64,000 nt of DNA from Anaerolineaceae bacterium (GTDB lineage: Bacteria; Chloroflexota; Anaerolineae; Anaerolineales; Villigracilaceae). The notes under the pieces were generated by a model. It ran no database searches and had not been told where the DNA came from. It saw only the letters and a program-made list of their open reading frames with translations. The translations under genes were made by a program, and so were the position numbers. The DNA is taken from NCBI GenBank assembly GCA_003598975.1, contig QZIJ01000019.1, positions 1-64,000 on the forward strand. Reading direction: 5' to 3'. This document shows, piece after piece, positions 16,935 to 24,855 of this stretch (positions within the stretch are counted from its first letter, which is position 1; each line of letters starts with the position of its first letter).

Positions 16935-19283
16935 CTACTTCATCATTTCTGGCGCGGGCGCCTTCGAGCGCATGACAGCCCAGCCAAGCAGGGCAACCAA
17001 TGCCGCGGCAACCACCCAAATGACATACTGGGTGGCGCCGGCTACATCAGCATATTGCACCACGATGGGAGCAATGATGACCGAGACCAGGTTCACCACC
17101 TTGATCATCGGATTCAAAGCCGGGCCAGCCGTATCCTTGAAGGGATCGCCGACGGTGTCACCAACCACACTGGCCTTGTGACGCTCGGAGCCTTTGCCTG
17201 TATTCGCAGCGGGATTTTTCGGTTCATCCTCGATCAACTTCTTGGCATTGTCCCACGCGCCGCCGGAGTTATTGAGGAACACCGCCAGCATTTGACCAGA
17301 GATGATGATGCCCGCCAGGAAGCCGCCAAGGGCCTCCACTTTGAGGAGCAAGCCGACCGCGATGGGCGTCACGATGCCGAGCAAAGCAAGCGAGACGAGT
17401 TCCTTCTGCGCGGCAGTAGTGGAGATGGCAACCGCCTGCTTGTAATCGGGCGGAATCTTTCCTTCCAGCACGCCCAGTTTGAACTGGCGGCGGACTTCCA
17501 GCACAATCAGCGACGCGGCGCGGGAGACGGCCTGAATGGCAAAGGAGGAGAACAGCCACGGGAGGGCGCCGCCGATGAGCATACCGACAAAGACCTGCGG
17601 GATATCCACGCGAATGCCGATGGCCTGCATCTGCGCTTCTGCCGGGACGCCGGCCGCGGCCTGGGCACGGCTCACATCCACGAGGAAGGAGCCGAACAGC
17701 GAAACCGCCGCGATCACCGCCGAGCCGATGGCAACGCCCTTGGTGATGGCCTTGGTAGTGTTGCCCACCGCATCGAGGTCGGCCATGATCTGCTTGGCAT
17801 CTTTGGTCTCTTTGTCTTCCTGACCATGCCAGGACATCTCACCGATGCCGTTGGCGTTGTCGGCAATCGGACCGAAGGAGTCCATCGCCACGTTGTTGCC
17901 GGTCAGGGTCAACATGCCGATGCCGGTCATGGCCACGCCATAAAGAATGAAGGTGGCCTGCGCCGTGCCATCCACGCCGGGGATGGTGCCGAAGATGAAG
18001 ATGGAGGCAACAATGGTCGCGGCGATAACCAGCACCGACCACACCGAGGATTCGAAACCGACCGAAATACCGTTAAGGATGAGCGTCGCAGGGCCGGTGT
18101 CAGCGGCCTTCTTGATGTCATTCACAGGCGCGGCATGTGTCCCGGTGAAGTATTCCGTTAAGCGGTCAATCGCGATCGCGAGAAGCACACCCACGAACAC
18201 TGCCATCGGCATACGCCACCAGCCGCCCCACTCGTTCATTTCAGGAGTGTTCAAATAGACAAAACCAGCAATAAAGAACATCGCGGCCGAGATCGCGGCG
18301 GAGGAAAGGAAGCCGCGGAAGATGGCGGCCATGGCGTTACCGCTCTTGCCAGCCGTATCGCCCTTCACCACGTATGTGCCGATGATGGACGAGAGAACGC
18401 CCACGCCGCGCACGATGAGCGGAAAGATGATCCACTCGAGGCGGCCAGTGATGGCATGCAGGGCCAGGCCCAGGATCAAGCCGGAGACGATGGTCACTTC
18501 ATAAGATTCGAAGATGTCCGCGGCCATACCCGCGCAGTCGCCGACGTTATCGCCGACCAGGTCCGCGATTACGGCGGGATTCCTCGGATCGTCCTCAGGG
18601 ATGCCGGCTTCCACCTTCCCAACCAGATCGGCGCCGACATCCGCGGCCTTCGTGAAGATGCCGCCTCCGACGCGCATGAACAGCGCCAGGAGTGTGCCAC
18701 CGAAGCCGAAGCCCAGCAGGGCGTCCGGCGCGGCGATACCGAGGATGATAAAGATGACGGTGCCGCCGAGCAGGCCGAGCCCATCGGTCAACATGCCGGT
18801 GATCGTCCCAGCGCGATAGGCGATGCGAAGCGCGTCACCGAACGAACGTCGGGAAGCGGATGCGACGCGGACGTTGCCTTCCACCGCCATGCGCATGCCA
18901 ATCTGGCCGACCGTCATCGAGAACGACGCGCCCATAACGAAGGCGATGGCGCGCGCGATGCCAATGATCAACTTGAGCTGATTGTCGTCCATGCCCTGGA
19001 AACGTTCATGCGCCTCGGGTGAGGGCGGAACAATATACACGGACAGGAACAGTGCAATGGTCAGCACGCCGATCATCGGCAGGATGGATTTCAACTGACT
19101 GCCCAGGTAGGCATTGGCACCGTCCTTGATCGCGCCCCAAACCTCCTGCATTTTGGCCGTGCCTTTATCCTCGCGCAGAATCTGCGAGCGCAGGAAGACC
19201 GCGTAGGCCAGGCCGAGAATGGCAACGCCAAACACAGCCCAGATCGCGACCGTTTCGAACGTGGTGAGTCCCATTGTGAACAT
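16935..19283 (-). CDS. hppA: Membrane-bound proton-translocating pyrophosphatase
   Basis: HppA couples pyrophosphate hydrolysis to ion pumping across the membrane. The 782 residues have about 16 membrane helices. The pyrophosphate-binding signature is DVGADLVGKVEAGIPEDDPRNP, followed by DNVGDCAGMAADIFE, with GDTVGDPFKDTAGPALNP near the C-terminus. The determinant GNTTKA carries lysine at about residue 511, which in this family marks the potassium-independent, proton-pumping type rather than the potassium-dependent type (GNTTAA). GGGAGGAA is upstream of the ATG. It has its own terminator and lies upstream of, but apparently separate from, the phosphatase-fold operon. It would recover energy from pyrophosphate released by biosynthesis and acyl-CoA activation. 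Confidence 0.95.
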   Translation of the reverse strand: MFTMGLTTFETVAIWAVFGVAILGLAYAVFLRSQILREDKGTAKMQEVWGAIKDGANAYLGSQLKSILPMIGVLTIALFLSVYIVPPSPEAHERFQGMDDNQLKLIIGIARAIAFVMGASFSMTVGQIGMRMAVEGNVRVASASRRSFGDALRIAYRAGTITGMLTDGLGLLGGTVIFIILGIAAPDALLGFGFGGTLLALFMRVGGGIFTKAADVGADLVGKVEAGIPEDDPRNPAVIADLVGDNVGDCAGMAADIFESYEVTIVSGLILGLALHAITGRLEWIIFPLIVRGVGVLSSIIGTYVVKGDTAGKSGNAMAAIFRGFLSSAAISAAMFFIAGFVYLNTPEMNEWGGWWRMPMAVFVGVLLAIAIDRLTEYFTGTHAAPVNDIKKAADTGPATLILNGISVGFESSVWSVLVIAATIVASIFIFGTIPGVDGTAQATFILYGVAMTGIGMLTLTGNNVAMDSFGPIADNANGIGEMSWHGQEDKETKDAKQIMADLDAVGNTTKAITKGVAIGSAVIAAVSLFGSFLVDVSRAQAAAGVPAEAQMQAIGIRVDIPQVFVGMLIGGALPWLFSSFAIQAVSRAASLIVLEVRRQFKLGVLEGKIPPDYKQAVAISTTAAQKELVSLALLGIVTPIAVGLLLKVEALGGFLAGIIISGQMLAVFLNNSGGAWDNAKKLIEDEPKNPAANTGKGSERHKASVVGDTVGDPFKDTAGPALNPMIKVVNLVSVIIAPIVVQYADVAGATQYVIWVVAAALVALLGWAVMRSKAPAPEMMK

Positions 19284-19464
19284 AGGAAAAGGATTCCTCC
19301 CGGAAACAAAATTCAGGCGTTGCCGCCCGTTGAAAGCACGCCGATTTTACAAGTGGGGCAGGAATGTGTCAAGAAAATCAGGCTGGCAATAAATTTCGTT
19401 GACTCCCCTTCCCCTCTCGCTTATAATTTCGCCCGCTCGCTTCTAAACCTGACAGGTTTTCTCC

Positions 19465-19546
19465 GGGGACGTGCTGGAACTGGCAGACAGGCATGACTTA
19501 GGATCATGTGCCGCAAGGCGTGAGGGTTCAAGTCCCTCCGTCCCCA
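19465..19546 (+). tRNA. tRNA-Leu (anticodon TAG)
   Basis: The acceptor stem is GGGGACG (19465-19471) with CGTCCCC (19539-19545), and A is the discriminator. The anticodon stem is CATGA/TCATG and the loop CTTAGGA, with TAG at 19499-19501. A long variable arm (TGCCGCAAGGCG) is typical of leucine tRNAs. The T arm is GAGGG-TTCAAGT-CCCTC. The 3' CCA is not encoded (CTTG follows). Confidence 0.95.
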
Positions 19547-19550
19547 CTTG

Positions 19551-19586
19551 CCTCACCCCCGGCCCCTCTCCCTTTGGGAGAGGGGA
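19551..19586. repeat. C/G-rich dispersed hairpin repeat
   Basis: CCTCACCCCCGG leads into CCCCTCTCCC (19563-19572) and GGGAGAGGGG (19576-19585). The same family occurs at 60877-60955. Placed directly after the tRNA, the stem could also end its transcript. Confidence 0.65.
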
Positions 19587-19612
19587 TTAAATCACACTGA
19601 AGGAAAGATACT

Positions 19613-21100
19613 TTGAACATCGAAAAGAACATTCGTGAAGACCACCAGGTCGAATTGATAGTCGAAGTGGATGCCGACCGCATGGAAGCCATGAAGCGCC
19701 GCGCGGCCCGCAAACTGGCTGAGCGTGGAAAAATTCCCGGCTTTCGTCCGGGCAAGGCTCCGTATGAAATGATCCGCCGCCACTACGGGGATGAGCCCAT
19801 CGTCGAACAGGCGATTGACATGCTGGTGGATGAAATCTATCCCGAAGCGTTGAAACAAGCCGAGGTCGAACCTGCCGCGCCCGGCGCGCTGGAAAAAGTC
19901 GAGAGCATGGACCCGCCGAAGTTTGTTTTCCGCGTCCCGCTCGCTCCCACTGTGGACCTGGGCGATTACCTGTCGGTGCGCGTCCCGTACGAGTGGACCG
20001 CGCCCGGCGAAGACAAATTGACCGAGGCCCTCGAAGAATTCCGCCAGATGTACGGAACCACTGAAACCGTCGAGCGCGAAGTGCAGGAAGGCGATTACGT
20101 TGTGCTCTCGATCAAGGGAGAGAAGAAAGACGCGGCCGAAGGCGAAGATTTGTCCGAATTGTCGCGCGAAAGCACGGCTACCCTTGTCCGCCCCGAGGAC
20201 AAGGAATCTGACAGCGAGTGGCCGTTCAAAGGCTTTGCCCGTCAATTGATCGGCCTGAAACCCGGCGAAAACAAATCCGTCACACACACATACCCGCAGG
20301 ATTTCGACGATGAAAAAGTGAAGGGCGCAACCGTCACCTTCGAGGCCGCAGTCAAAACCGTGCGCGCGGTCACCCTGCCCGAACTCAATGATGATTTTGC
20401 CAAAATGGTCGGCGGCCAGTACGAGACCCTCGATCAACTCAAAGAAGTGTTGAAGAAAGACATCGAGACGCGCGACCGCGCCAACTATGACGATGAATAT
20501 TTCGCCAAAGTGATTGACAAGATCAAGGAAAGCGCGGCCATCAAATATCCGCCGCAGGTAGTGGAACACGAAGGCGAGCACGTACTCGAGGATTTAAGCC
20601 AGCGTCTCGCTTCGCAAAACATGGACCTGGAAACCTACTTCAAAGTCCGCAATACCACACGGGAAAAGTTCGTCGAAGAGGAAGTGCGTCCTGTGGCGAT
20701 TAAACGCCTTGAGCGCGGACTCGTTTTGGACGAGATCGCGCGCAGGCACAACATCCACATTGACGAGGAATCGCTGAGCCAGGAGTTCAACCAGACAGTC
20801 AACGAACTGGCCTACCAAGGCACGGTGGATTTCGAAAAACTGAACAAGAGCAGTAAGGCGGAGCAAGCGCGTTTCTCGAATGCGGTCGCATCCGAATCCG
20901 CCAACCGTCTGCTCACCCGCCGCACGCTGGATAAGATGAAGTCCATTGCCCTCGGCGAGTGGAAGCCCGAAGACGACGCGCCGAAGGCCGCCGAAGCGGA
21001 GACCCAGCCCGAGGAAGCCGCGCCCAGCCCCGAGGTCAACGAAGAGGCGTCTCAGGCTGTCAATGAAGAGTCAGACGCGGAAACGTCCACAAATTCGTAA
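19613..21100 (+). CDS. tig: Trigger factor (ribosome-associated chaperone)
   Basis: Trigger factor binds near the ribosomal exit tunnel and shields nascent chains. The N-terminal domain carries the ribosome-docking signature GKIPGFRPGKAP (residues about 39-50). A diverged FKBP-type PPIase domain (about 160-260) contains GDYVVLSIKGEK and a long acidic insertion (EGEDLSELSRE). The C-terminal helical chaperone domain follows. The last 60 residues are an acidic Glu/Ala-rich tail, making the protein longer (495 residues) than the usual 430-450. The start is TTG, supported by AAGGAAAG upstream and by alignment of the N-terminus. Followed 59 bases later by clpP, a common order. Confidence 0.95.
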   Translation: MNIEKNIREDHQVELIVEVDADRMEAMKRRAARKLAERGKIPGFRPGKAPYEMIRRHYGDEPIVEQAIDMLVDEIYPEALKQAEVEPAAPGALEKVESMDPPKFVFRVPLAPTVDLGDYLSVRVPYEWTAPGEDKLTEALEEFRQMYGTTETVEREVQEGDYVVLSIKGEKKDAAEGEDLSELSRESTATLVRPEDKESDSEWPFKGFARQLIGLKPGENKSVTHTYPQDFDDEKVKGATVTFEAAVKTVRAVTLPELNDDFAKMVGGQYETLDQLKEVLKKDIETRDRANYDDEYFAKVIDKIKESAAIKYPPQVVEHEGEHVLEDLSQRLASQNMDLETYFKVRNTTREKFVEEEVRPVAIKRLERGLVLDEIARRHNIHIDEESLSQEFNQTVNELAYQGTVDFEKLNKSSKAEQARFSNAVASESANRLLTRRTLDKMKSIALGEWKPEDDAPKAAEAETQPEEAAPSPEVNEEASQAVNEESDAETSTNS

Positions 21101-21159
21101 CGCGAGATTAACGAAAATCCAACACGGCGCGTTTATGATGGCCGAACCTGGAGGTACCT

Positions 21160-21771
21160 ATGATTCCTGATTTCAAAAATATTGTCCCAATGGTGATCGA
21201 ATCGTCTGGCCGCGGCGAGCGCGCCTACGATATTTACTCGTTACTGCTCAAGGAACGCATCATCTTCCTCGGCACGCCCATCGACGATCAGGTCGCCAAC
21301 GTGATCGTGGCACAACTGCTCTTCCTGAACCACGAGGATCCCGAGAAGGAAATCCGCATGTACATCAACTCACCCGGCGGAATCATCTACGCGGGCATGG
21401 CGATCTACGACACGATGCGGATCGTCACAAATCCGATCAGCACGACTGCCGTGGGCGTGACCGCTTCGTTCGGGACCGTGTTGCTGGCCGCGGGTACGAA
21501 GGGCCGCCGCTACGCCCTGCCGCACACAACAATCCACATGCACCAACCGCTCGGCGGCGCGCAGGGACAGGCTTCGGATATCGCTATCGCGGCCAAACAG
21601 ATCATGCGCCAGAAGGAAATTTTGAACGGCATCCTCGCCGGGCACACCGGCCAGCCGCTGGAAATCATCGAGCGCGACACCGACCGCGATTTCTACATGG
21701 ACGCCAAACAGGCGGTGGAGTATGGCCTGGTAGACCAGGTGTTGGAAGTGCCGGAGAAAGTCGGCAGTTAG
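21160..21771 (+). CDS. clpP: ATP-dependent Clp protease proteolytic subunit
   Basis: ClpP forms the tetradecameric serine protease chamber fed by ClpX or ClpC. The 203 residues have the standard catalytic set: Ser103 in [14 protein letters not shown], His128 in IHMHQPLGG, and the Asp in [10 protein letters not shown]. Phenylalanine follows the serine where most ClpPs have methionine. GGAGG sits 6 bases before the ATG. It lies directly downstream of tig and is followed by a hairpin terminator, so tig-clpP is probably one unit. No clpX is present in the window. Confidence 0.97.
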   Translation: MIPDFKNIVPMVIESSGRGERAYDIYSLLLKERIIFLGTPIDDQVANVIVAQLLFLNHEDPEKEIRMYINSPGGIIYAGMAIYDTMRIVTNPISTTAVGVTASFGTVLLAAGTKGRRYALPHTTIHMHQPLGGAQGQASDIAIAAKQIMRQKEILNGILAGHTGQPLEIIERDTDRDFYMDAKQAVEYGLVDQVLEVPEKVGS

Positions 21772-21787
21772 CGATTAGCCTTTAGCC

Positions 21788-21815
21788 AAAGCCCGTCGAG
21801 AAATCGGCGGGCTTT
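21788..21815 (+). terminator. Terminator after clpP
   Basis: AAAGCCCGTCGA (21788-21799) pairs with TCGGCGGGCTTT (21804-21815), with one G-T wobble and a four-base loop, and ends in a short T run. Confidence 0.75.
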
Positions 21816-21849
21816 TAGAATCATGTGATTCCTTCGGGGTTTGGAAAGG

Positions 21850-21855
21850 TATAAT
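21850..21855 (+). promoter_or_regulatory. -10 element just before a start codon
   Basis: TATAAT at 21850-21855 lies 8 bases before the ATG at 21864, in the context GGTATAATCCCGTTCC. No good -35 and no ribosome-binding site are seen. Transcription from it would start at or next to the ATG, giving a leaderless message. Confidence 0.55.
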
Positions 21856-21863
21856 CCCGTTCC

Positions 21864-22646
21864 ATGCTGACTAATATCAAATCCCTCATCATTGACATGG
21901 ACGGCGTGTTGTGGCGTGATGATATGCCCATCGGCGACCTTCCGAAAATTTTCCATCGTATTCGCGAGCGGGGACTGAAATTCATCTTTGCGACTAACAA
22001 CGGATCAAGGACGCCCGGGCAATATGTGGAAAAACTCTCCGCTTTTGGCGTGACTGTCGAACCGCGGCAGGTGATCACGTCTGCATTGGGGGTGGCGGAA
22101 ATGCTCAAAGAGGAAATCCCTGCTGGCGCGCAGGTTTTCGTTATCGGTGGAGAGGGAGTAAAAATTGCCCTACAGGAACAGGGATTCCGTGTGCTGACCG
22201 CAGAAACAGCCGAGCGCGCGCAGGCCGTTGTCTTGAGCGTTGACCGTGAGATAAATTTTACCAAGATGAGCGAGGCTGCCCTGCTTGTGCGGCGCGGCAT
22301 CCCGTTTTACGCGACCAACCCTGACAAAACCTTCCCCACCCCCCGCGGGGAAATCCCCGGGGCGGGCGCGTGGATCTCGGTCATCACGACGGCAACGGGA
22401 GTCGAGCCAGTCTACGCAGGGAAGCCATATCCATTTTTAATGGAAATGGCACTCGAACGGTTAGGCACAAAGAAAGAAGAGACCCTCGTGATCGGTGACC
22501 GACTCGAGACAGACATCGCCGCGGGGCAAGCGGTGGGATGTCCAACCGCGCTGGTGTTGAGCGGCGTCAGCACGCGGGAGCAGGGAGAGGCGTGGAAACC
22601 CGCGCCCGGCCTCATCGTCCAGGATTTGGATGCGTTGGTGAAATGA
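21864..22646 (+). CDS. HAD-superfamily hydrolase (NagD/phosphoglycolate-phosphatase-like)
   Basis: This 260-residue HAD type IIA phosphatase has motif I DMDGVLWRD near the N-terminus, motif II ATNNGS, a C2-type cap domain in the middle, a lysine near GKPYPF, and motif IV VIGDRLETDIAAG. It resembles NagD, 4-nitrophenylphosphatase and phosphoglycolate phosphatase; the true substrate cannot be read from sequence. The ATG is preceded by a -10 hexamer rather than a ribosome-binding site. Convergent with the next gene, with a shared terminator between them. Confidence 0.88.
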   Translation: MLTNIKSLIIDMDGVLWRDDMPIGDLPKIFHRIRERGLKFIFATNNGSRTPGQYVEKLSAFGVTVEPRQVITSALGVAEMLKEEIPAGAQVFVIGGEGVKIALQEQGFRVLTAETAERAQAVVLSVDREINFTKMSEAALLVRRGIPFYATNPDKTFPTPRGEIPGAGAWISVITTATGVEPVYAGKPYPFLMEMALERLGTKKEETLVIGDRLETDIAAGQAVGCPTALVLSGVSTREQGEAWKPAPGLIVQDLDALVK

Positions 22647-22714
22647 TGCGTCGCATCTAACGGGCTGAATTCCTCCTATCGAGTCAAGTATGACGCATTC
22701 GCGTTCAACGCAAA

Positions 22715-22738
22715 AAGACCTGCCATTCGGCAGGTCTT
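22715..22738. terminator. Bidirectional terminator
   Basis: Arms AAGACCTGCC (22715-22724) and GGCAGGTCTT (22729-22738) with a four-base loop lie between convergent genes. The A run on the left gives a T run for the minus-strand lipoprotein transcript. Confidence 0.75.
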
Positions 22739-22744
22739 CGTTCA

Positions 22745-23413
22745 TTAAGGTGTGGCTGTGGGTGTTTCGGTGGGAGTGGCAGGAGTGGTAGCCGCGCCGA
22801 CGACTTTGATGGCAACCGAGAACGGCGTGCCAAAAAAGACGCTGGCGTCATTCTGCAACTTCCACCAACTGACGTAATCGCCGGCGGTGGCCGGGGCGAC
22901 AAACTCAACAGTGATATCAATTGTGTCACCGGGATTGACAATCTTGCCAATGGGCGTAGTTACGCCGCCCAGCGCGCCGTTCCCAGATCCGGTGAAGGCC
23001 GCCTTGTAAGTGGCTGTCCACGCGCAGGTTCCAGAATTTTGGATACGCCAGGTCTTGTCGAAATTTTGCCCGGGCGCCATGACGGTTCCGTCGGGAACGG
23101 TTACATCCGTGATAAACGCGGACACGTCACATGCACTGGTGGGCAGCGCGGCGTTGGTACTGGTTCCCAGCGGAGCAAATGTGGCCCCAGTTGTGTTGGT
23201 TGGGACAGGGGTAAGGGTGAATGTCGCCGTCGGGTTCGCGAACGCGGTTTGGGTGAGTCCCATCGAAAAGGTCGCGATGGCCTGCGCCGCGATCAGGTTG
23301 GGGTCAACGGGCGTAGGCGTCGGCTCCTTGGAACTGCCGCCGCAGGCCGTAAGTACCAGCGTAAAAACGATTAGCAGGGAAAGGCCGACAAATTTTTGTT
23401 TTCCAATTTTCAT
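22745..23413 (-). CDS. Lipoprotein with NBR1-type Ig-like domain
   Basis: The protein has about 222 residues from the ATG at 23413, which has GGAGGAA upstream (8 residues shorter than the longest reading). The signal peptide ends in the lipobox LTAC-GG. A Thr/Pro-rich linker follows, with PTPTP repeats at both ends of the protein. In between is an Ig-like domain of the NBR1 central-domain family: DGTVMAPGQNFDKTWRIQNSGTCAWT, then NPGDTIDITVEFVAP and YVSWWKLQNDA. Such lipoproteins are frequent in Chloroflexota and probably mediate extracellular contacts; no enzyme activity is expected. Confidence 0.85.
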   Translation of the reverse strand: MKIGKQKFVGLSLLIVFTLVLTACGGSSKEPTPTPVDPNLIAAQAIATFSMGLTQTAFANPTATFTLTPVPTNTTGATFAPLGTSTNAALPTSACDVSAFITDVTVPDGTVMAPGQNFDKTWRIQNSGTCAWTATYKAAFTGSGNGALGGVTTPIGKIVNPGDTIDITVEFVAPATAGDYVSWWKLQNDASVFFGTPFSVAIKVVGAATTPATPTETPTATP

Positions 23414-23546
23414 TTCTTCCTCCAATTTCATTAGCATCTATTATAACGTGAATGAAAATGGTGGATTAACGCCACATTAGGATTCGCAAAAAAAACGTTC
23501 ACGCTTTCTTCAATGTCTGTGCAAATCCGAAATGGGGTCTCGGATA

Positions 23547-23594
23547 TGACAAGTTGTAATTTTTATGATATTTATCTATATTATTGACAAGTTG
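23547..23594 (+). promoter_or_regulatory. Direct repeat, putative operator of the SufR-like regulator
   Basis: TGACAAGTTG occurs twice, at 23547-23556 and 23585-23594, 38 bases apart. The second copy overlaps the -35 box of the promoter. The spacing is close to 3.6 helical turns. Self-repression by the adjacent regulator is an inference. Confidence 0.45.
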
Positions 23595-23612
23595 CATTGG
23601 CACAGGTATACT
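23584..23612 (+). promoter_or_regulatory. Near-consensus sigma-70 promoter, leaderless start
   Basis: TTGACA (23584-23589), a 17-base spacer, then TATACT (23607-23612). The ATG of the next gene is at 23621, 8 bases after the -10, and no ribosome-binding site lies between. Transcription should begin on or within a base or two of the start codon. Confidence 0.75.
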
Positions 23613-23620
23613 CCCCGTTT

Positions 23621-24232
23621 ATGAAAAGCACGCGCGATCGAATCCTGCAAACGTTACTGCGTTCACCCCGTTCGACAATCAACGAACTGGCGGAGGCGGT
23701 GGGAATCAATCCCATCTCTGTACGCCATCATTTAACCAACCTGCAAATGGAAGGGTTGGTGGACGCGCAAGAGGAACGTCACGGAGTTGGGCGACCGCGC
23801 CTGGTATACGTTCTAACCAACGAGGGCATGGAACGCTTTCCCACCCGCTATCTTCGGCTGACGACCCGCCTGCTGGCACAGATGAAAGAATCGATGTCGG
23901 GGCCAATGGTCAGCAAACTCTTCTCCCAGGTTGCCGAGGATCTCGCGGCGGAATATGCCGAACAGGTTAAGGGATTGAGCATGGAAGAGCGGCTTGAAGT
24001 TGTCAAGGAACTACTGGCCGAAGAGGGGTTTACTGTGGAATGGGAAAAAGCCAAGGACGGCTATCGCATCCATGAGATTACCTGTCCCTACTACCAGATC
24101 GGGAAGAGCCATCCAGAAGTTTGTACTGTAGACCAGACGCTAATATCCAGAATGCTTGCGGTTCCCGTCAATAAAGTGCAATGCATACTTGATGGCAGCG
24201 CACATTGCACGTACCTGGTAAAACCAAAATAA
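23621..24232 (+). CDS. SufR-like winged-helix regulator with cysteine cluster
   Basis: The 203-residue protein has an N-terminal winged-helix domain (STINELAEAVGINPISVRHHLTNLQMEGLV, then the wing RPRLVYVLT), a helical middle, and a C-terminal part with four cysteines: TCPYYQIG, EVCTVD, KVQCILDG and AHCTYLV. This layout is that of SufR/DeoR-like repressors, which bind an iron-sulfur cluster and control Fe-S assembly genes. The next gene, 14 bases away, encodes a MIP18-family Fe-S assembly factor, which supports the assignment. The ATG at 23621 was chosen over an upstream TTG because it fits the promoter and the domain start. Confidence 0.8.
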   Translation: MKSTRDRILQTLLRSPRSTINELAEAVGINPISVRHHLTNLQMEGLVDAQEERHGVGRPRLVYVLTNEGMERFPTRYLRLTTRLLAQMKESMSGPMVSKLFSQVAEDLAAEYAEQVKGLSMEERLEVVKELLAEEGFTVEWEKAKDGYRIHEITCPYYQIGKSHPEVCTVDQTLISRMLAVPVNKVQCILDGSAHCTYLVKPK

Positions 24233-24246
24233 CAAACGGTGATCAT

Positions 24247-24597
24247 ATGAGCGAAAATTCCGAAACAAAACAAATTCAGTGGACGATCCACACCACTCAC
24301 CCGGACAAAGTGGAGGCCGCCCGCGCCTCGCTTTCCGAGGTGATAGATCCTGAGATCGGGATGAGCATCATCCAATTGGGATTAGTGCGCGATATTCAGA
24401 TCGAAAATGAAATGGCGCGTCTAAAAATGATTCTAACCACACCATTCTGTCCGTACGGGCCCGCGATGATCGAAATGACAAAGGCGAAGGCAATCGAAGG
24501 TTTAAAAATGCCCGTCACGGTCGAGATGGGCATGGATATGTGGGATTTCTCAATGATGGAAGACCCATCTGCCCTGGATTGGGGCATGTACGCCTGA
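24247..24597 (+). CDS. MIP18/DUF59-family metal-sulfur cluster assembly protein
   Basis: This 116-residue small protein contains the MIP18 fold signature: VIDPEIGMSIIQLGLVRDI, then MILTTPFCPYGPAMIEMTKAKA with the conserved cysteine. Members (SufT, PaaD-like, eukaryotic CIAO2/MIP18) help load iron-sulfur clusters into target proteins. The C-terminal tail WDFSMMEDPSALDWGMYA matches SufT-like rather than PaaD proteins, which end in zinc-binding cysteines. It is co-transcribed with the SufR-like gene. The start is the ATG at 24247; an in-frame upstream start at 24205 would overlap the regulator. Confidence 0.85.
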   Translation: MSENSETKQIQWTIHTTHPDKVEAARASLSEVIDPEIGMSIIQLGLVRDIQIENEMARLKMILTTPFCPYGPAMIEMTKAKAIEGLKMPVTVEMGMDMWDFSMMEDPSALDWGMYA

Positions 24598-24615
24598 ACC
24601 ATAGTCACTTGAAAC

Positions 24616-24647
24616 AATAGCCCATTGGAAACGCCCAATGGGCTATT
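24616..24647 (+). terminator. Terminator after the Fe-S assembly gene
   Basis: Perfect 13-bp arms AATAGCCCATTGG (24616-24628) and CCAATGGGCTATT (24635-24647), followed by TTG. Confidence 0.8.
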
Positions 24648-24697
24648 TTGTTGATATTGGGGCAAATAACACATTATGACAACCCACTTTGTGAATG

Positions 24698-24768
24698 ATG
24701 ACACATGTCATGCCCATTAAACGGAGTTTTGATGTATATTAGGTGAGTATTAATAACAAGACTATAAT
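24698..24768 (+). promoter_or_regulatory. Dyad and -10 element upstream of decahaem cytochrome
   Basis: ATGACA-CA-TGTCAT at 24698-24711 is a perfect 6-bp dyad with a two-base spacer. A consensus TATAAT lies at 24763-24768, about 90 bases before the start codon. No strong -35 was found, so an activator may be needed. The regulator is unknown. Confidence 0.45.
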
Positions 24769-24855
24769 AGTACTTATTACGGAATTCGGAGGTGCCCCGC
24801 GCAAACGAACTCATTTGAAATTTGAACCCAAAACCCAAAATTGGAGAATGTGCAC

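Noticed and set aside
16815-18161. 448-residue antisense frame across hppA
   Set aside because: Low-complexity His/Arg/Gly-rich translation typical of an antisense shadow of a membrane protein gene.
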